The translations under genes and the position numbers were made by a program. 64,000 nucleotides of DNA. Origin: Euryarchaeota archaeon UBA171. GTDB lineage: Archaea; Thermoplasmatota; Poseidoniia; Poseidoniales; Thalassarchaeaceae. The notes beneath the pieces are model-generated. The model was not told the origin of the DNA, ran no database searches, and saw only the letters and a list, made by a program, of their open reading frames with translations. Location of the stretch: assembly GCA_002497295.1 (NCBI GenBank), contig DANO01000029.1:1-64000 (forward strand), given 5' to 3'. Positions 51,939 through 61,873 of the stretch are shown here, in pieces. Within the stretch, counting starts at the first letter, position 1. Each line of letters starts with the position of its first letter.

Positions 51939-52547
51939 TTATTCCATCCTCAGTGTCACATCAAGGATGCCATTGTTTAGACTCCATTCCTCGATACGAC
52001 TGGCTGCGAAGGGAATAGAGAAACCTCTGAGAGGATTGAGGAGGTTATGCCTCAATAATTCGATTATTCTTCCACCATCGGCTAATGCGAGGTCGACCGA
52101 CCCATCATCTGCCTCCGGGATAGAGGTGACATCAATCATCACATTGGCTAGCCCGTCCTCATGGATGAAATCTGTATCGGGGATCTCAATGAGTCTGTTA
52201 TCTTCCCTTGGCTCGGTTACAACTTCTACCTGCTCGCTGGGCGTATTTTTTGAGGATTTCACAGATACCTCGAATCCCATCTTTGAGAGCATGTCTGCAA
52301 AGCCTCCTGGACCGGACATCATAGCCTCAATATTCTTCCTAATCTCCTCAGGATCCCCTTTTCCATTCAGAGTGATATCCGTCTTGGATAGGGATTTAGA
52401 GTCGATTCCCATTCGTTCAAAATGCTCCTCTAACTGATTCATCATATTCTCCAGCATTTCCATATCCATGGGTATACCCATCTGTTCGAATACCTTAGAC
52501 ATCTCACGTATGATGTCTCTTTCCCAGTTGTTTTCTTCAGAGGTCAT
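51939..52547 (-). CDS. Hsp20/alpha-crystallin-like protein
   Basis: About 202 residues. The C-terminal 90 residues look like an alpha-crystallin domain: FIHEDGLANVMIDVTSIPEA, then VDLALADGGRIIELLRHNLL, a LRGFSIPFAASRIEEWSLNN strand region and GILDVTLRME, corresponding to the LP...V....NGVL.I edge of small heat-shock proteins. The N-terminal half is helical and Met-rich with paired LEEHFERMGI segments. It is likely a holdase. The ATG at 52547 is preferred over an in-frame TTG at 52562. It precedes dnaK by 18 bp and is divergent from the chaperonin gene. Confidence 0.75.
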   Translation of the reverse strand: MTSEENNWERDIIREMSKVFEQMGIPMDMEMLENMMNQLEEHFERMGIDSKSLSKTDITLNGKGDPEEIRKNIEAMMSGPGGFADMLSKMGFEVSVKSSKNTPSEQVEVVTEPREDNRLIEIPDTDFIHEDGLANVMIDVTSIPEADDGSVDLALADGGRIIELLRHNLLNPLRGFSIPFAASRIEEWSLNNGILDVTLRME

Positions 52548-52675
52548 TGTATCACTAATCAACCATTGGTTGTATAGTCGATGATGGGGGTGGTATATGA
52601 ATCCCCCGTAGTAGTATAAATGATAGAACTTCGAAGGAGAGGTTCCTTGATATTAGCGAAGATACTCGTATCGTC

Positions 52676-54271
52676 GTGTCCTCCCCTGACGAAGACCTCA
52701 CCCTCCAAGATACAGACAGGGTAACAGGTAGGGCTGCGCTAGTTGGAAATGCAAGGGCTGCTTTGGCCGTAGCAGCTGCTGTGAGGTCGACATTAGGCCC
52801 AAAAGGGATGGACAAGATGCTCATTGATCAGAATGGAGAAGTTCTGATTACTAATGACGGGGCTACGGTTTTAGATACGGCCAAGGTAGAACATCCAACT
52901 GCGAAACTAGTGATTGAAACGAGTATCACACAGGATCGAGTGGCAAGAGATGGGACGACTACTTCCATACTGATATTAGCAGAATTACTCAGAAATGCAC
53001 TCGAGCTTTCCAGATCTGGACTTCATCCGACAATAATTGCTGATTCGTACAGATCCGCATATTCGATGTGCATGAAAGAAATAGATTCGATTGCGAGGCC
53101 CATCACCTCTGATGAAGATGTGCGGTACATTGTATCAACCTGCATAGGGCAGAAAATCGATTCGTCCATGCTCGATTTAGTATGCATGCTCGCATTGGAT
53201 GCTTCTGAATCGATTGAGGTGAATGATCCAGAGGGAGAACGGATTTTGGTTAAACGGATTTCTCTAGAAGAGGGTGCAGTCACAGATACAGAACTTGTTT
53301 CTGCCTTCGTTACCAGGAAGCAGAGATTTGACAAATCTATGCCAAATCATGGAGGAAGTTGCTCTATTGCGGTGATTGATGGGGGTCTTGAGGTACCGGA
53401 ACTAGAATTCGATGCTGAGCTTGAGATAAGTTCGTTGGGGGTCAGAGAAGGATTTACTCAGCGAAAGAGGAAGAAATTGGAGGGTCTTGTTTCACATCTT
53501 GAGTCTCTCGGAGTTGGAATTCTGGCTGTGCGGGACGGTATAGACGAAGAAGCACAGAGCATGCTCAGGAAAGCAGGCATCAATTGCTTCAGGAGATTCG
53601 ACAAGGAAGATCTGAACAGGCTCTCCCAGATAACAGGGGCCATGATTGTCCGATCTATTGAAGTCACTGAAAGTACGCATCTTGGGCGTTGTGATTCATG
53701 GAAAGAGCGTAAAGTATCAGGTGTTCACTATCTGCATGTAGTATCAAATTCTGGTCGAGGGAAGACTCTTCTCGTCAGAGGTTCAACTCCTGCTCTTAGA
53801 GATGAAGTCGTTCGGACTTTCGATGATGCACTCGGAGTTGCAGTTAGAGTCTCCGGGACTGCGCCTATGCTCCCCGGAGGAGGCTCGACATGGAGTCACC
53901 TTGCACGCATGCTTAGGAATGAGGCGAGTAAGTATGCAGGGAAGAGGCAATTGGCTGTTGAAGGATTTGCAGATGCCCTGGAAACCATCCCTCGGGTCCT
54001 TGCACAGAATTCAGGCCATGATCCAATAGACAGGATTCTTGAACTGTCTGCTGCACAGACGAAGGATGGTCCATGGGTTGGTTTCGATTTAATGACTGAT
54101 AATCTCGTGAGTCTCGATTCGATTGGAATAATAGATCTTCGACTGGTTGTTGAGAATGCATTGTCTGGAGCTACTGAGGGCGCTATATCGGTACTCAGGA
54201 TCGATGATGTCCTGTGGGCCAAGGTCGAGCCAGGGGAGCCTGACTGGAATCAAGACGAGGATGAAGATTGA
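52676..54271 (+). CDS. divergent group II chaperonin (thermosome) subunit
   Basis: A 531-residue thermosome/CCT homologue. Recognisable segments are STLGPKGMDKMLID, ITNDGATVLDTAKVEHPTAK, RDGTTTSILILAELL, APMLPGGGSTWSHLARMLR and QLAVEGFADALETIPRVLAQ. Two normally fixed sites differ: GDGTT is RDGTT, and the GGGxxE motif has Ser-Thr-Trp with no acidic residue. The C-terminus ends in an acidic tail (QDEDED) and lacks the Gly/Met repeats of housekeeping thermosomes. It starts with GTG. It folds proteins in a two-ring ATP-driven cage, though this paralogue may be specialised. Divergent from the Hsp20-dnaK pair. Confidence 0.92.
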   Translation: MSSPDEDLTLQDTDRVTGRAALVGNARAALAVAAAVRSTLGPKGMDKMLIDQNGEVLITNDGATVLDTAKVEHPTAKLVIETSITQDRVARDGTTTSILILAELLRNALELSRSGLHPTIIADSYRSAYSMCMKEIDSIARPITSDEDVRYIVSTCIGQKIDSSMLDLVCMLALDASESIEVNDPEGERILVKRISLEEGAVTDTELVSAFVTRKQRFDKSMPNHGGSCSIAVIDGGLEVPELEFDAELEISSLGVREGFTQRKRKKLEGLVSHLESLGVGILAVRDGIDEEAQSMLRKAGINCFRRFDKEDLNRLSQITGAMIVRSIEVTESTHLGRCDSWKERKVSGVHYLHVVSNSGRGKTLLVRGSTPALRDEVVRTFDDALGVAVRVSGTAPMLPGGGSTWSHLARMLRNEASKYAGKRQLAVEGFADALETIPRVLAQNSGHDPIDRILELSAAQTKDGPWVGFDLMTDNLVSLDSIGIIDLRLVVENALSGATEGAISVLRIDDVLWAKVEPGEPDWNQDEDED

Positions 54272-55206
54272 GCCACGCCTACCATCATAGAATCAACTAG
54301 CTGATCTATGTCGAATCTTGATTCCCAGCCCCAATCATTCCTAGCAGGAGCATCGTCTACATCTTCTGGCCAAGTGTCAGCTATTTGCTGACGTTCGTCC
54401 GGAATGAATCGCATTACCGCGTTCGGCCTCCTGCGACGTATGCAGTGTGCTAATTCCATGGCTGAGAAGCTTACGCCTCTGACATTGTACCCGGGCCTCC
54501 ATCTAGAGAGTTTCTCAGATGGGGCGCTCATGAGTTCCATGGTGGCTCTAATTGCATCCTGCATCATCATCATTGGAAGTTTGGTATCTCCGCGGACAAA
54601 GAAATCGTACTTTTCATTTTCATGAATTCCATAGAATACCTGAACTGCATAATCTGTAGTTCCGCCAGTCGGAGGAGTTGTCCAAGACAGCAGTCCTGGA
54701 TACCTCAAACCACGAGCATCTACGCCATAGTTTTGGAAATACTTCAGCATCATTTCCTCTCCTTCTTTCTTAGTTCGACCGTATACGGTGGTCGGCGACA
54801 GAGGGGAATGTTGCATCGCAATAGGTCTTGAATCAGGTCCGAATACTGCTATTGAAGAGGGTGCAAAAACTCTGCATCCATGATTTCGAGCTGCATCGAG
54901 AATGTTTTGAAGGCCCCCCAGGTTTACTCTCTCGCACAGGTCAGGATCTTTCTCCCCATGCGCGGAAAGAACTGCTGCAAGATGATAGATGGTATCGATG
55001 GAGTGCTCGGAAATCGCTCTTGAAATCGCATCATAATCAAGTACATCTAACAACTGAAAGGGTCCTCCTTGGCTTCCTTCATCGCGAATATCGGTGGTTA
55101 ATACAGAGCCTTTCCCGTACATTGCTTGGAGAGTAGTAGTAAGATCAGAGCCTATCTGTCCGAGGGCCCCGGTGACTAGAATTTGGCTCCCGAGCACGCC
55201 GACCAT
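54250..55206 (-). CDS. NAD-dependent L-threonine 3-dehydrogenase, SDR (epimerase-like) type
   Basis: A 318-residue extended SDR. The NAD motif VTGALGQIGSDL is at residues 11-22, YHLAAVLSAHGE follows, and YGRTK is the YxxxK pair. The segment SWTTPPTGGTTDYAVQVFYG is the hallmark of the UalE-like threonine dehydrogenases rather than sugar epimerases. It oxidises threonine to 2-amino-3-oxobutyrate. The ATG at 55206 starts at the Rossmann strand; in-frame codons further upstream are unlikely. Its 3' end overlaps the chaperonin gene end by 22 bp. It is divergent from pyrG. Confidence 0.88.
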   Translation of the reverse strand: MVGVLGSQILVTGALGQIGSDLTTTLQAMYGKGSVLTTDIRDEGSQGGPFQLLDVLDYDAISRAISEHSIDTIYHLAAVLSAHGEKDPDLCERVNLGGLQNILDAARNHGCRVFAPSSIAVFGPDSRPIAMQHSPLSPTTVYGRTKKEGEEMMLKYFQNYGVDARGLRYPGLLSWTTPPTGGTTDYAVQVFYGIHENEKYDFFVRGDTKLPMMMMQDAIRATMELMSAPSEKLSRWRPGYNVRGVSFSAMELAHCIRRRRPNAVMRFIPDERQQIADTWPEDVDDAPARNDWGWESRFDIDQLVDSMMVGVAQSSSSS

Positions 55207-55309
55207 GACGTGTAAATAATCAGGCGATACTTGAACATCGATCATACAAGGTAGTAGCATTGCCAAGGTTCATATGCGACGTAAAATGGCTCCATATCCC
55301 GTTGTTATC

Positions 55310-56974
55310 ATGAAATATGTGATTGTGACGGGCGGCGTTCTATCTGGTCTCGGCAAGGGAATCACGGCGAGTAGCATAGGAGTCCTGATGAAATCGGTCG
55401 GGATGAAAGTCACTTCGATAAAGATCGATCCATACCTAAACAGCGATGCTGGTACGATGTCGCCGTTCGAGCACGGTGAAGTATTCGTATTGGATGATGG
55501 CGGGGAGGCAGATCTCGATCTTGGCAATTATGAGCGATTTCTTGATGTCTCTCTGACCCGCGACCACAACTTAACCACGGGCAAAGTGTACTCGGCGGTC
55601 ATCGAACGGGAGCGTAGAGGGGACTATCTTGGAAAGACTGTTCAAGTCATACCCCACATAACCAACGAAATACAAGATTGGATCGAGCGTGTAAGCATAC
55701 TTCCGACAAATGATTCGGGCGATGCTCCAGATGCATGCGTGATTGAACTTGGAGGAACTGTGGGGGACATAGAGAGTTCTCCATTCGTAGAGGCTCTGAG
55801 ACAATTTCAATTCAGAGTGGGGCGTGAGAATGTTTGTTTCGTCCATGTTAGCTTGGTTCCCGTGATGGGGCCTGTGGGGGAACAGAAAACAAAACCTACT
55901 CAACACACTGTGAAGGAGTTGCGAGGACTGGGTATAACCCCCGATCTTATTGTATGCAGATCCAAAGATCCTCTGCATGACGAAGTAAAGGAGAAGTTGG
56001 CTGCTTTCTGCCATGTGGAGCCGAGAGCGGTAATTTCCGCGCACGACGTATCAAATCTGTATCAGATACCGATTTCATTTGAGAGGCAGGGCGTCAGGTC
56101 GATGATTGCAGAATGCATCGGAGTAGAAGAATCGGATCATGACGAATATCTGGAACAATGGCGTGAGATGGCGGACAGAGTGGACAGTCTGAATGAGGAA
56201 GTTAAAATTGCCATGGTTGGCAAGTATACCGGTCTTTCAGACTCCTATCTCAGCGTCATAAAGGCGCTCCAGCATTCTGCTATCGCCGTAAATCGTAAAC
56301 TCACAATCGACTGGATAGAGTCGACTGACCTAGATTCATCTATGCTCAACTCGGATGAGGATTCCTACAATGCTGCATGGGAGAAGCTCAAGTTAGCTGA
56401 CGGCATACTTGTTCCCGGCGGATTCGGCAACCGCGGCGTCGAGGGCAAGGTTGAGGCAGCCAGATATGCACGTGAAAATAATGTTCCATACCTCGGAATA
56501 TGTCTTGGGCTGCAGATTGCTACCATTGAATTCTGTAGGAATGTTCTGAATTTGGAGGGTGCGAATTCAGAAGAGTTTGTTGAAGATTCCGGGAGTCTCG
56601 AATATCCTGCAGTCGTATTCATGCCAGAAATATCCAAGACGCATATGGGCGGAACAATGAGGTTGGGTGCCAAGATTACGCCATTTGTAGTGGATGACTG
56701 CAAGATTAAGCGGCTTTACGGGGGATTGGATGCGGTGAGCGAAAGACACAGGCACCGATATGAAGTAAATCCGGATCTGATAGACCGTATAGAAGAAGCG
56801 GGGTTGGTCTATGTCGGCAAGGATGACACGGGACAGAGATGTGAGATCATGGAATTGATGGGTCACCCGTATTTCGTTGGTACCCAATATCATCCAGAGT
56901 TCAAATCTCGTCCAGGACGTCCCAGTCCTCCATTCCTAGGTTTATTGAAAGCAGCATCTGGACAGCTCGAATAA
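55310..56974 (+). CDS. pyrG: CTP synthase PyrG
   Basis: A 554-residue amidotransferase-linked CTP synthase. The N-terminal synthase domain starts KYVIVTGGVLSGLGKG and has IKIDPYLNSDAGTMSPFEHG with ELGGTVGDIES. The C-terminal glutaminase has GIRLG-type GICLGLQ with the nucleophilic Cys and a HPEFKSRP end with catalytic His and Glu. It aminates UTP to CTP with glutamine. The ATG at 55310 matches the family start; earlier in-frame ATGs at 55274 and 55286 add 12 unusual residues. Confidence 0.97.
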   Translation: MKYVIVTGGVLSGLGKGITASSIGVLMKSVGMKVTSIKIDPYLNSDAGTMSPFEHGEVFVLDDGGEADLDLGNYERFLDVSLTRDHNLTTGKVYSAVIERERRGDYLGKTVQVIPHITNEIQDWIERVSILPTNDSGDAPDACVIELGGTVGDIESSPFVEALRQFQFRVGRENVCFVHVSLVPVMGPVGEQKTKPTQHTVKELRGLGITPDLIVCRSKDPLHDEVKEKLAAFCHVEPRAVISAHDVSNLYQIPISFERQGVRSMIAECIGVEESDHDEYLEQWREMADRVDSLNEEVKIAMVGKYTGLSDSYLSVIKALQHSAIAVNRKLTIDWIESTDLDSSMLNSDEDSYNAAWEKLKLADGILVPGGFGNRGVEGKVEAARYARENNVPYLGICLGLQIATIEFCRNVLNLEGANSEEFVEDSGSLEYPAVVFMPEISKTHMGGTMRLGAKITPFVVDDCKIKRLYGGLDAVSERHRHRYEVNPDLIDRIEEAGLVYVGKDDTGQRCEIMELMGHPYFVGTQYHPEFKSRPGRPSPPFLGLLKAASGQLE

Positions 56975-57039
56975 TTCTGAGATTGAGTTTCTAAGTGCTC
57001 TGAAACATGACTTATTATCGTCCATGGCTATGCTAGACA

Positions 57040-58557
57040 GTGTCAGTCACAGTTGTCTGGTTCAGACGGGATTTACGCTTGGGAGATAATCCTGCTCTAG
57101 CAATGGCAAAGAGTCTTGGTAAACCAATCATATGTTTGTTCAATATGGACTCTGCTCGTATTGGAAGGCCTGATGTAGACTCGATTCATATTCAATGGGA
57201 GCTTGATTGTTTACGAGTATTGAAGACTGATATCGAGGCGATTGGTGGAGTATTGTTATTCCATTTCGGAGATGTTGTTGACAAGTTGAGGGAAATTCAT
57301 CAGGAGAATAGCATTAGCTCGATTTATGGGAATCAGGAAACGGGCTTACAATGGTCATGGGACCGCGACAAGTCTGTTTCCAGCTGGTGTGATAGGGAAG
57401 GAGTTCGATTCGTCGAATTCCCGACGAATGGCGTCATTCGAAAATTGGAATCGAGGGACACCTGGAAAAAAGAGCGTGATTCAAGAATGGAAAAATCAGC
57501 GATAATCCCGCCCACAGAAATCATTGCCCCCATTGGTATTGAATCTGACAGAATACCCGATATCTCGGACTTTGGGTTAGTCGAGCGGTCACTCATAGAT
57601 CGGCCTGACCCAGGGGAAAGGTCTGCAACTGCCACATTACAATCATTCTTGGATGGACGTGGTCGTACTTATCGGAGAGATATGTCCAGCCCCATCTCTG
57701 CGCAGAGTGCTTGTTCACGGTTATCGCCATTCATCAGTGTGGGTTGTATAACCATTCGACAGATACTCCATCACACTAAGAAAAAAGTAGAAGACGTGAA
57801 AAGGGATCCGAGATCAAGGGAAAATCTTGGTTGGACAGGGAGTTTGAGTTCATTCCGGAGTCGCCTGGCATGGCACTGTCATTTCATACAGCGTCTGGAG
57901 GTTGAGTTGACGCTGGATAGTATCGCGATGAATCCTGAAATAGACTTGTATCTGAATCGTTCAATGGACGATTCGAGATACCGGGCATGGTCGAAGGGGG
58001 AGACTGGCTGGCCATTCTTCGATGCATGCATGCGCTCACTAATCGCTACGGGATGGATAAATTTCAGAATGAGAGGTATGCTTCAATCGGTCGCTTCATA
58101 CACTCTTTGGTTACCTTGGCAATTGACGGGTTTGCACTTGGCGAGATCTTTCCTGGACTATGAGCCAGGGATACATTGGTCGCAAGTTCAAATGCAATCT
58201 GGAGTAACTGGAATTAATTCAATTAGAGCGTATTCTATTTCCAAGCAGTCTCGAGACCAGGACCCTAATGGAGATTTCATCAGACAATGGGTGGAGGAAT
58301 TACGAGATGTTCCAACATCATTGATCCACGAGCCATGGCTCATGGATTTGGATCAACAGAAAGAGTATGGTTGCATACTGGACGTGAATTATCCAAGACC
58401 CATTGTTGATGAGAAGGATTCACGTAAAGAGGGGATTAGTCGATCTTATTCAGCGAAATCGAAGCCCGGGGTTAAGCAAAAATCACGTTTGGTATACAAA
58501 CTTCATGGCAGTAGAAAACGTCAACGAAGTATTGGGAATAGAAGTAGGAAAATTTGA
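57040..58557 (+). CDS. deoxyribodipyrimidine photolyase / cryptochrome family
   Basis: A 505-residue photolyase. The N-terminal antenna domain starts VTVVWFRRDLRLGDNPAL; the FAD-binding domain contains LAWHCHFIQRLE, TGWPFFDACMRSLIATGWIN and FRMRGMLQSVAS, with the Trp-rich HWSQVQMQSGVTGIN end. It uses blue light to split cyclobutane dimers, which suits a surface-ocean cell. The C-terminus has a 60-residue basic extension (KQKSRLVYKLHGSRKRQRS). The GTG at 57040 lies about 25 nt after CTTATTAT (57011-57018), consistent with a leaderless transcript. Confidence 0.94.
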   Translation: MSVTVVWFRRDLRLGDNPALAMAKSLGKPIICLFNMDSARIGRPDVDSIHIQWELDCLRVLKTDIEAIGGVLLFHFGDVVDKLREIHQENSISSIYGNQETGLQWSWDRDKSVSSWCDREGVRFVEFPTNGVIRKLESRDTWKKERDSRMEKSAIIPPTEIIAPIGIESDRIPDISDFGLVERSLIDRPDPGERSATATLQSFLDGRGRTYRRDMSSPISAQSACSRLSPFISVGCITIRQILHHTKKKVEDVKRDPRSRENLGWTGSLSSFRSRLAWHCHFIQRLEVELTLDSIAMNPEIDLYLNRSMDDSRYRAWSKGETGWPFFDACMRSLIATGWINFRMRGMLQSVASYTLWLPWQLTGLHLARSFLDYEPGIHWSQVQMQSGVTGINSIRAYSISKQSRDQDPNGDFIRQWVEELRDVPTSLIHEPWLMDLDQQKEYGCILDVNYPRPIVDEKDSRKEGISRSYSAKSKPGVKQKSRLVYKLHGSRKRQRSIGNRSRKI

Positions 58558-58561
58558 GGGA

Positions 58562-59701
58562 TCAATCGACGGAAACCGGAAGTATTCGGGTAGTCCTATA
58601 TCCTTGTAATGCCTTGAGATACTTCATTTCTCTGAATATGTCGTCTAGTTCATCATCCCCTGTCTCAATTCTGAGTGATCTGATGGTCAATAGCTTCGAA
58701 GGTGTGCATATGCCCAATACGGACGAGGGTTTTGCCTTCCTCAGAACTTCGGGGGATAGTTGCAAATTACCCCTCCCTATGAGGAATCCCTGACCACCCA
58801 TGGGCGATAACAAAATTGTCACTTCGCCGCGATGTGCATCCAACAACTCAATCAAACCCCCCTCGCTGAGATCTGTTCCAACCTGATTATTGCCTAATGA
58901 CGCGTCCATTCCAAGTAAGGTTGGGCTCAAACCTACGATTTCCCCTATTCTACGCAAAGTCCCTCCAGATCCCCATATGACTAGTCTCTCAGGAGACATC
59001 AGAACGTCACGAACGTGCTCAGCGATTCCCTCGATAACCTCATCTTCCGAGGCTGATTCAACCATTTCTTTTGCTCCCTGCATCCATCTAGGACTTGAAG
59101 GGGTCATTGCCTCTGCGTATAAGCGAACGGACCACCCCCCATCTCGGTAGATTTCCTCATCGAGATCTAGAACCTCGGTTGAGGCGACTAGTAAGTCGCC
59201 GCCCATCCATGCCTCCACCACCTCCGCTGCAGCTTTGGGGGAGCTGGCAAAACATCCAGAGTACATCTTGACTCCACAGGGTATTCCAACGATCGGGATT
59301 GTGGATGATTCATTCTCTTCTAGAGTTTGTATCAAGTCTCTTGTAGTTCCATCTCCGCCCGCATAGAGTATCAGATCAACCCCTTGATTAACGAGTATCT
59401 TTACCAACTCTATTGTATCTTCATGAGAAGTGGTGCCCCTGGATTCGTGTACAACAATCGTATTGATATCAGATTCTGAATCGAGCCACTCGGACCCCAT
59501 CCTCCCTTCGGAGATTAGTACTGTTGCTGCGTACTTTGTAAGAGCGTTTTCCAAAAGTGTCATTGCGGATCTTGCTCGAGGACCTGCTCGATCTTCAGCA
59601 CCTTCAGCCCTAGCTTTCAACGCCAAGCCGTCGGACCCCTTTAGACCAAGCCTACCGCCAAGACCTGCATCCGGGTTGACCACGAGCCCGATGCGGAACA
59701 T
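58562..59701 (-). CDS. ATP-NAD kinase-like protein (AcoX/COG3199 group)
   Basis: A 379-residue protein of the NAD kinase/diacylglycerol kinase superfamily. It begins IGLVVNPDAGLGGRLGLKGSDG and has the GGDGT motif in LILYAGGDGTTRDLIQTL, then VGIPCGVKMYSGCFA and a C-terminal SPMGGQGFLIGRGNLQL stretch, as in the AcoX-type proteins. It may phosphorylate NAD or a related molecule; the exact substrate is unresolved. It is convergent with the photolyase, 4 bp apart. Confidence 0.85.
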   Translation of the reverse strand: MFRIGLVVNPDAGLGGRLGLKGSDGLALKARAEGAEDRAGPRARSAMTLLENALTKYAATVLISEGRMGSEWLDSESDINTIVVHESRGTTSHEDTIELVKILVNQGVDLILYAGGDGTTRDLIQTLEENESSTIPIVGIPCGVKMYSGCFASSPKAAAEVVEAWMGGDLLVASTEVLDLDEEIYRDGGWSVRLYAEAMTPSSPRWMQGAKEMVESASEDEVIEGIAEHVRDVLMSPERLVIWGSGGTLRRIGEIVGLSPTLLGMDASLGNNQVGTDLSEGGLIELLDAHRGEVTILLSPMGGQGFLIGRGNLQLSPEVLRKAKPSSVLGICTPSKLLTIRSLRIETGDDELDDIFREMKYLKALQGYRTTRILPVSVD

Positions 59702-59870
59702 AGTCTTCGGAAAGGATGCGGTAACTTAGGGGTACGCCTGAAATTGGGATTCAAATCTCATTCCATTACTAATTCTAAAGTTATCATGATGCCCATATAC
59801 AGCAGTACTATGCTCGTACCTTCCACGGTCTTCATAACCAAATGTCGATGGAGAGGCAAATGGGATTTCT

Positions 59871-61814
59871 ATGGCGATGGTCAGCGTTGAGCTCTCTGAT
59901 GGCACTATTCACGAATATGCCGGGGGCATCACCGCGGGTGAAGTGATCTTCAATGTCCATGGCAAGAAATCTGGGGCCGTAGCAGTTCTTATCGATGGAG
60001 AGGAAAGAGATTTCTCACACGTCATAGAATCTGACTGCACAATAAAACCGATATTGGGCGACAGTGATGAGGGGCTGTACATCCTCCGGCACTCTTGTGC
60101 GCATCTACTTGCCCAAGCTGTTGTGGAGCTCTTTCCAGAAGCAAAACCGACGATTGGTCCGCCTATTGATCATGGATTCTATTACGACTTCCACATGGAT
60201 CCGATAGGGGATGATGATCTCAGAAACATAGAGAAGAAGATGCAACAGCATATCAGATCAAATCACAAAATCATACGAGAGGAATATGATAACTCGACAT
60301 TGCGAGAGATGTTCGGATCTAACAAATTCAAAATTGAAATCATGGATGACAAGGTCGGGCATGATGTCGGATCTTCTGCATACCGTCAGGGTGATTTCTT
60401 TGATTTGTGTCGTGGCCCGCATGTCCCGTCGACCTCTCACTTGAGGTGGTTCAAGCTTACAAGCACCAGTCAGGCTTACTGGAGGGCCGATAGTTCGCGT
60501 GAGTCGTTGGTAAGGATATACGGGATGTGCTATTCCTCGAAAGAGGGCCTCAAAGAAAGGCAGCGTCAGATAGAAGAAGCGGGTAAAAGAGATCATAAAA
60601 AAATCGGCAAAGAAATGGAACTCTACATGATTGATGAGTTGATTGGGAAGGGGCTCCCTGTTTGGCTTCCCAACGGTGAGACTCTGAAATCTCAAATTGA
60701 AAAGTTTGCAGTTGAAACTGAAGATAACTATGGTTACGTACGTGTAACTACCCCTGTACTTGGAAAGAAGCAGCTCTTCGAAGCGAGTGGACATCTCCCG
60801 CACTATGCTGATGGTATGTACCCACCCATGGAGATGGACGATGGCACGTATTATCTCAAGGCGATGAACTGTCCAATGCATCATCTAGTTTACAAGAACA
60901 AGAAGCGATCGTACAGAGATCTACCGCTCAGAGTGGCCGAGTATGGGACAGTCTATCGAAATGAGTTATCTGGTACGCTAGCTGGTCTTTTGAGAGTGCG
61001 TATGCTCTCGATGAACGATGCACACATCTATTGTACGCTTGATCAGGTCGCTGAAGAGGTTGCATCAAATGTACGCATGGTCCAGGACTACTATTCCGCA
61101 TTTGGATTTGAGGACTATTCATTCAGGCTATCCTTGTGGGATCCTGCGAAGACCTCGAAATATATTGACCAACCAGAAAACTGGGCATTGACCCAAGACA
61201 GACTGCGTTCAATAATGAATGATCTCGGCGTGGACTACGTTGAAGCGGTCGGTGAAGCGGCATTCTATGGGCCTAAGGTGGATATTCAGTTCAGAACTGC
61301 TCTTGGTAGAGAGGAATCCATGTCTACTATACAACTCGACTTTGCAGCAAAGGAGAGGTTTGGATTATCGTATATGGATGAAACAGGTTCTGAAAATGGT
61401 GAGGTTCTGGTGTTACACAGAGCGCCTCTGTCGACGCATGAGCGATTTGTAGCCTTCCTTACAGAGCATTGGATGGGGAATTTCCCAACTTGGCTTTCAC
61501 CCACCCAGGTTCAGATAATTACTATCTCTGAACGTCATGCTGAGCACGCTGCAAAGGTGGCACTCAATCTGAGAGAGCAGGGTATCCGGGTCTCCCTAGA
61601 CGACTCAGACAGCACGATAGGTAGGAAAATTAGGACTCATAGAAAAATGCGGCCAGCCTACATGCTAATTATCGGAGAAGATGAGGTAGAAAATGGGACT
61701 GTTTCAATCAGGGCTCGAAATGGAGATCAACGCAATGGTGTGCTGCTTAAAGATTTCATCGAGGGTATTGTTGAAGAAATCAAGAGCAGGTCGCCATCTA
61801 TGAGTATGGTTTAA
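59871..61814 (+). CDS. thrS: threonyl-tRNA synthetase, bacterial-type layout
   Basis: A 647-residue ThrRS. Residues 1-62 are a TGS domain (VSVELSDGTIHEYAGGITAG), followed by the N2 editing domain (RHSCAHLLAQAVVELFPEAK then PTIGPPIDHGFYYDF), and then the class II catalytic core with NCPMHH, RVAEYGTVYRNELSG and LRVRMLSMNDAHIYC, and a C-terminal anticodon domain. Euryarchaea usually carry a DTD-like editing domain in place of TGS-N2, so this is the bacterial/eukaryotic arrangement. The catalytic zinc ligands (Cys, His, His) are present. Confidence 0.96.
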   Translation: MAMVSVELSDGTIHEYAGGITAGEVIFNVHGKKSGAVAVLIDGEERDFSHVIESDCTIKPILGDSDEGLYILRHSCAHLLAQAVVELFPEAKPTIGPPIDHGFYYDFHMDPIGDDDLRNIEKKMQQHIRSNHKIIREEYDNSTLREMFGSNKFKIEIMDDKVGHDVGSSAYRQGDFFDLCRGPHVPSTSHLRWFKLTSTSQAYWRADSSRESLVRIYGMCYSSKEGLKERQRQIEEAGKRDHKKIGKEMELYMIDELIGKGLPVWLPNGETLKSQIEKFAVETEDNYGYVRVTTPVLGKKQLFEASGHLPHYADGMYPPMEMDDGTYYLKAMNCPMHHLVYKNKKRSYRDLPLRVAEYGTVYRNELSGTLAGLLRVRMLSMNDAHIYCTLDQVAEEVASNVRMVQDYYSAFGFEDYSFRLSLWDPAKTSKYIDQPENWALTQDRLRSIMNDLGVDYVEAVGEAAFYGPKVDIQFRTALGREESMSTIQLDFAAKERFGLSYMDETGSENGEVLVLHRAPLSTHERFVAFLTEHWMGNFPTWLSPTQVQIITISERHAEHAAKVALNLREQGIRVSLDDSDSTIGRKIRTHRKMRPAYMLIIGEDEVENGTVSIRARNGDQRNGVLLKDFIEGIVEEIKSRSPSMSMV

Positions 61815-61873
61815 ATTCTAATTTTGACATTAAATTTAAGTCCATGGCATCGTGATTTTTGCTCATTATCTAG

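Noticed and set aside
59702..59870. tRNA-like T-loop sequence (GGGATTCAAATCTC) in the gap before thrS
   Set aside because: No matching acceptor, anticodon or D arms can be drawn around it. The gap otherwise shows only possible promoter sequence.
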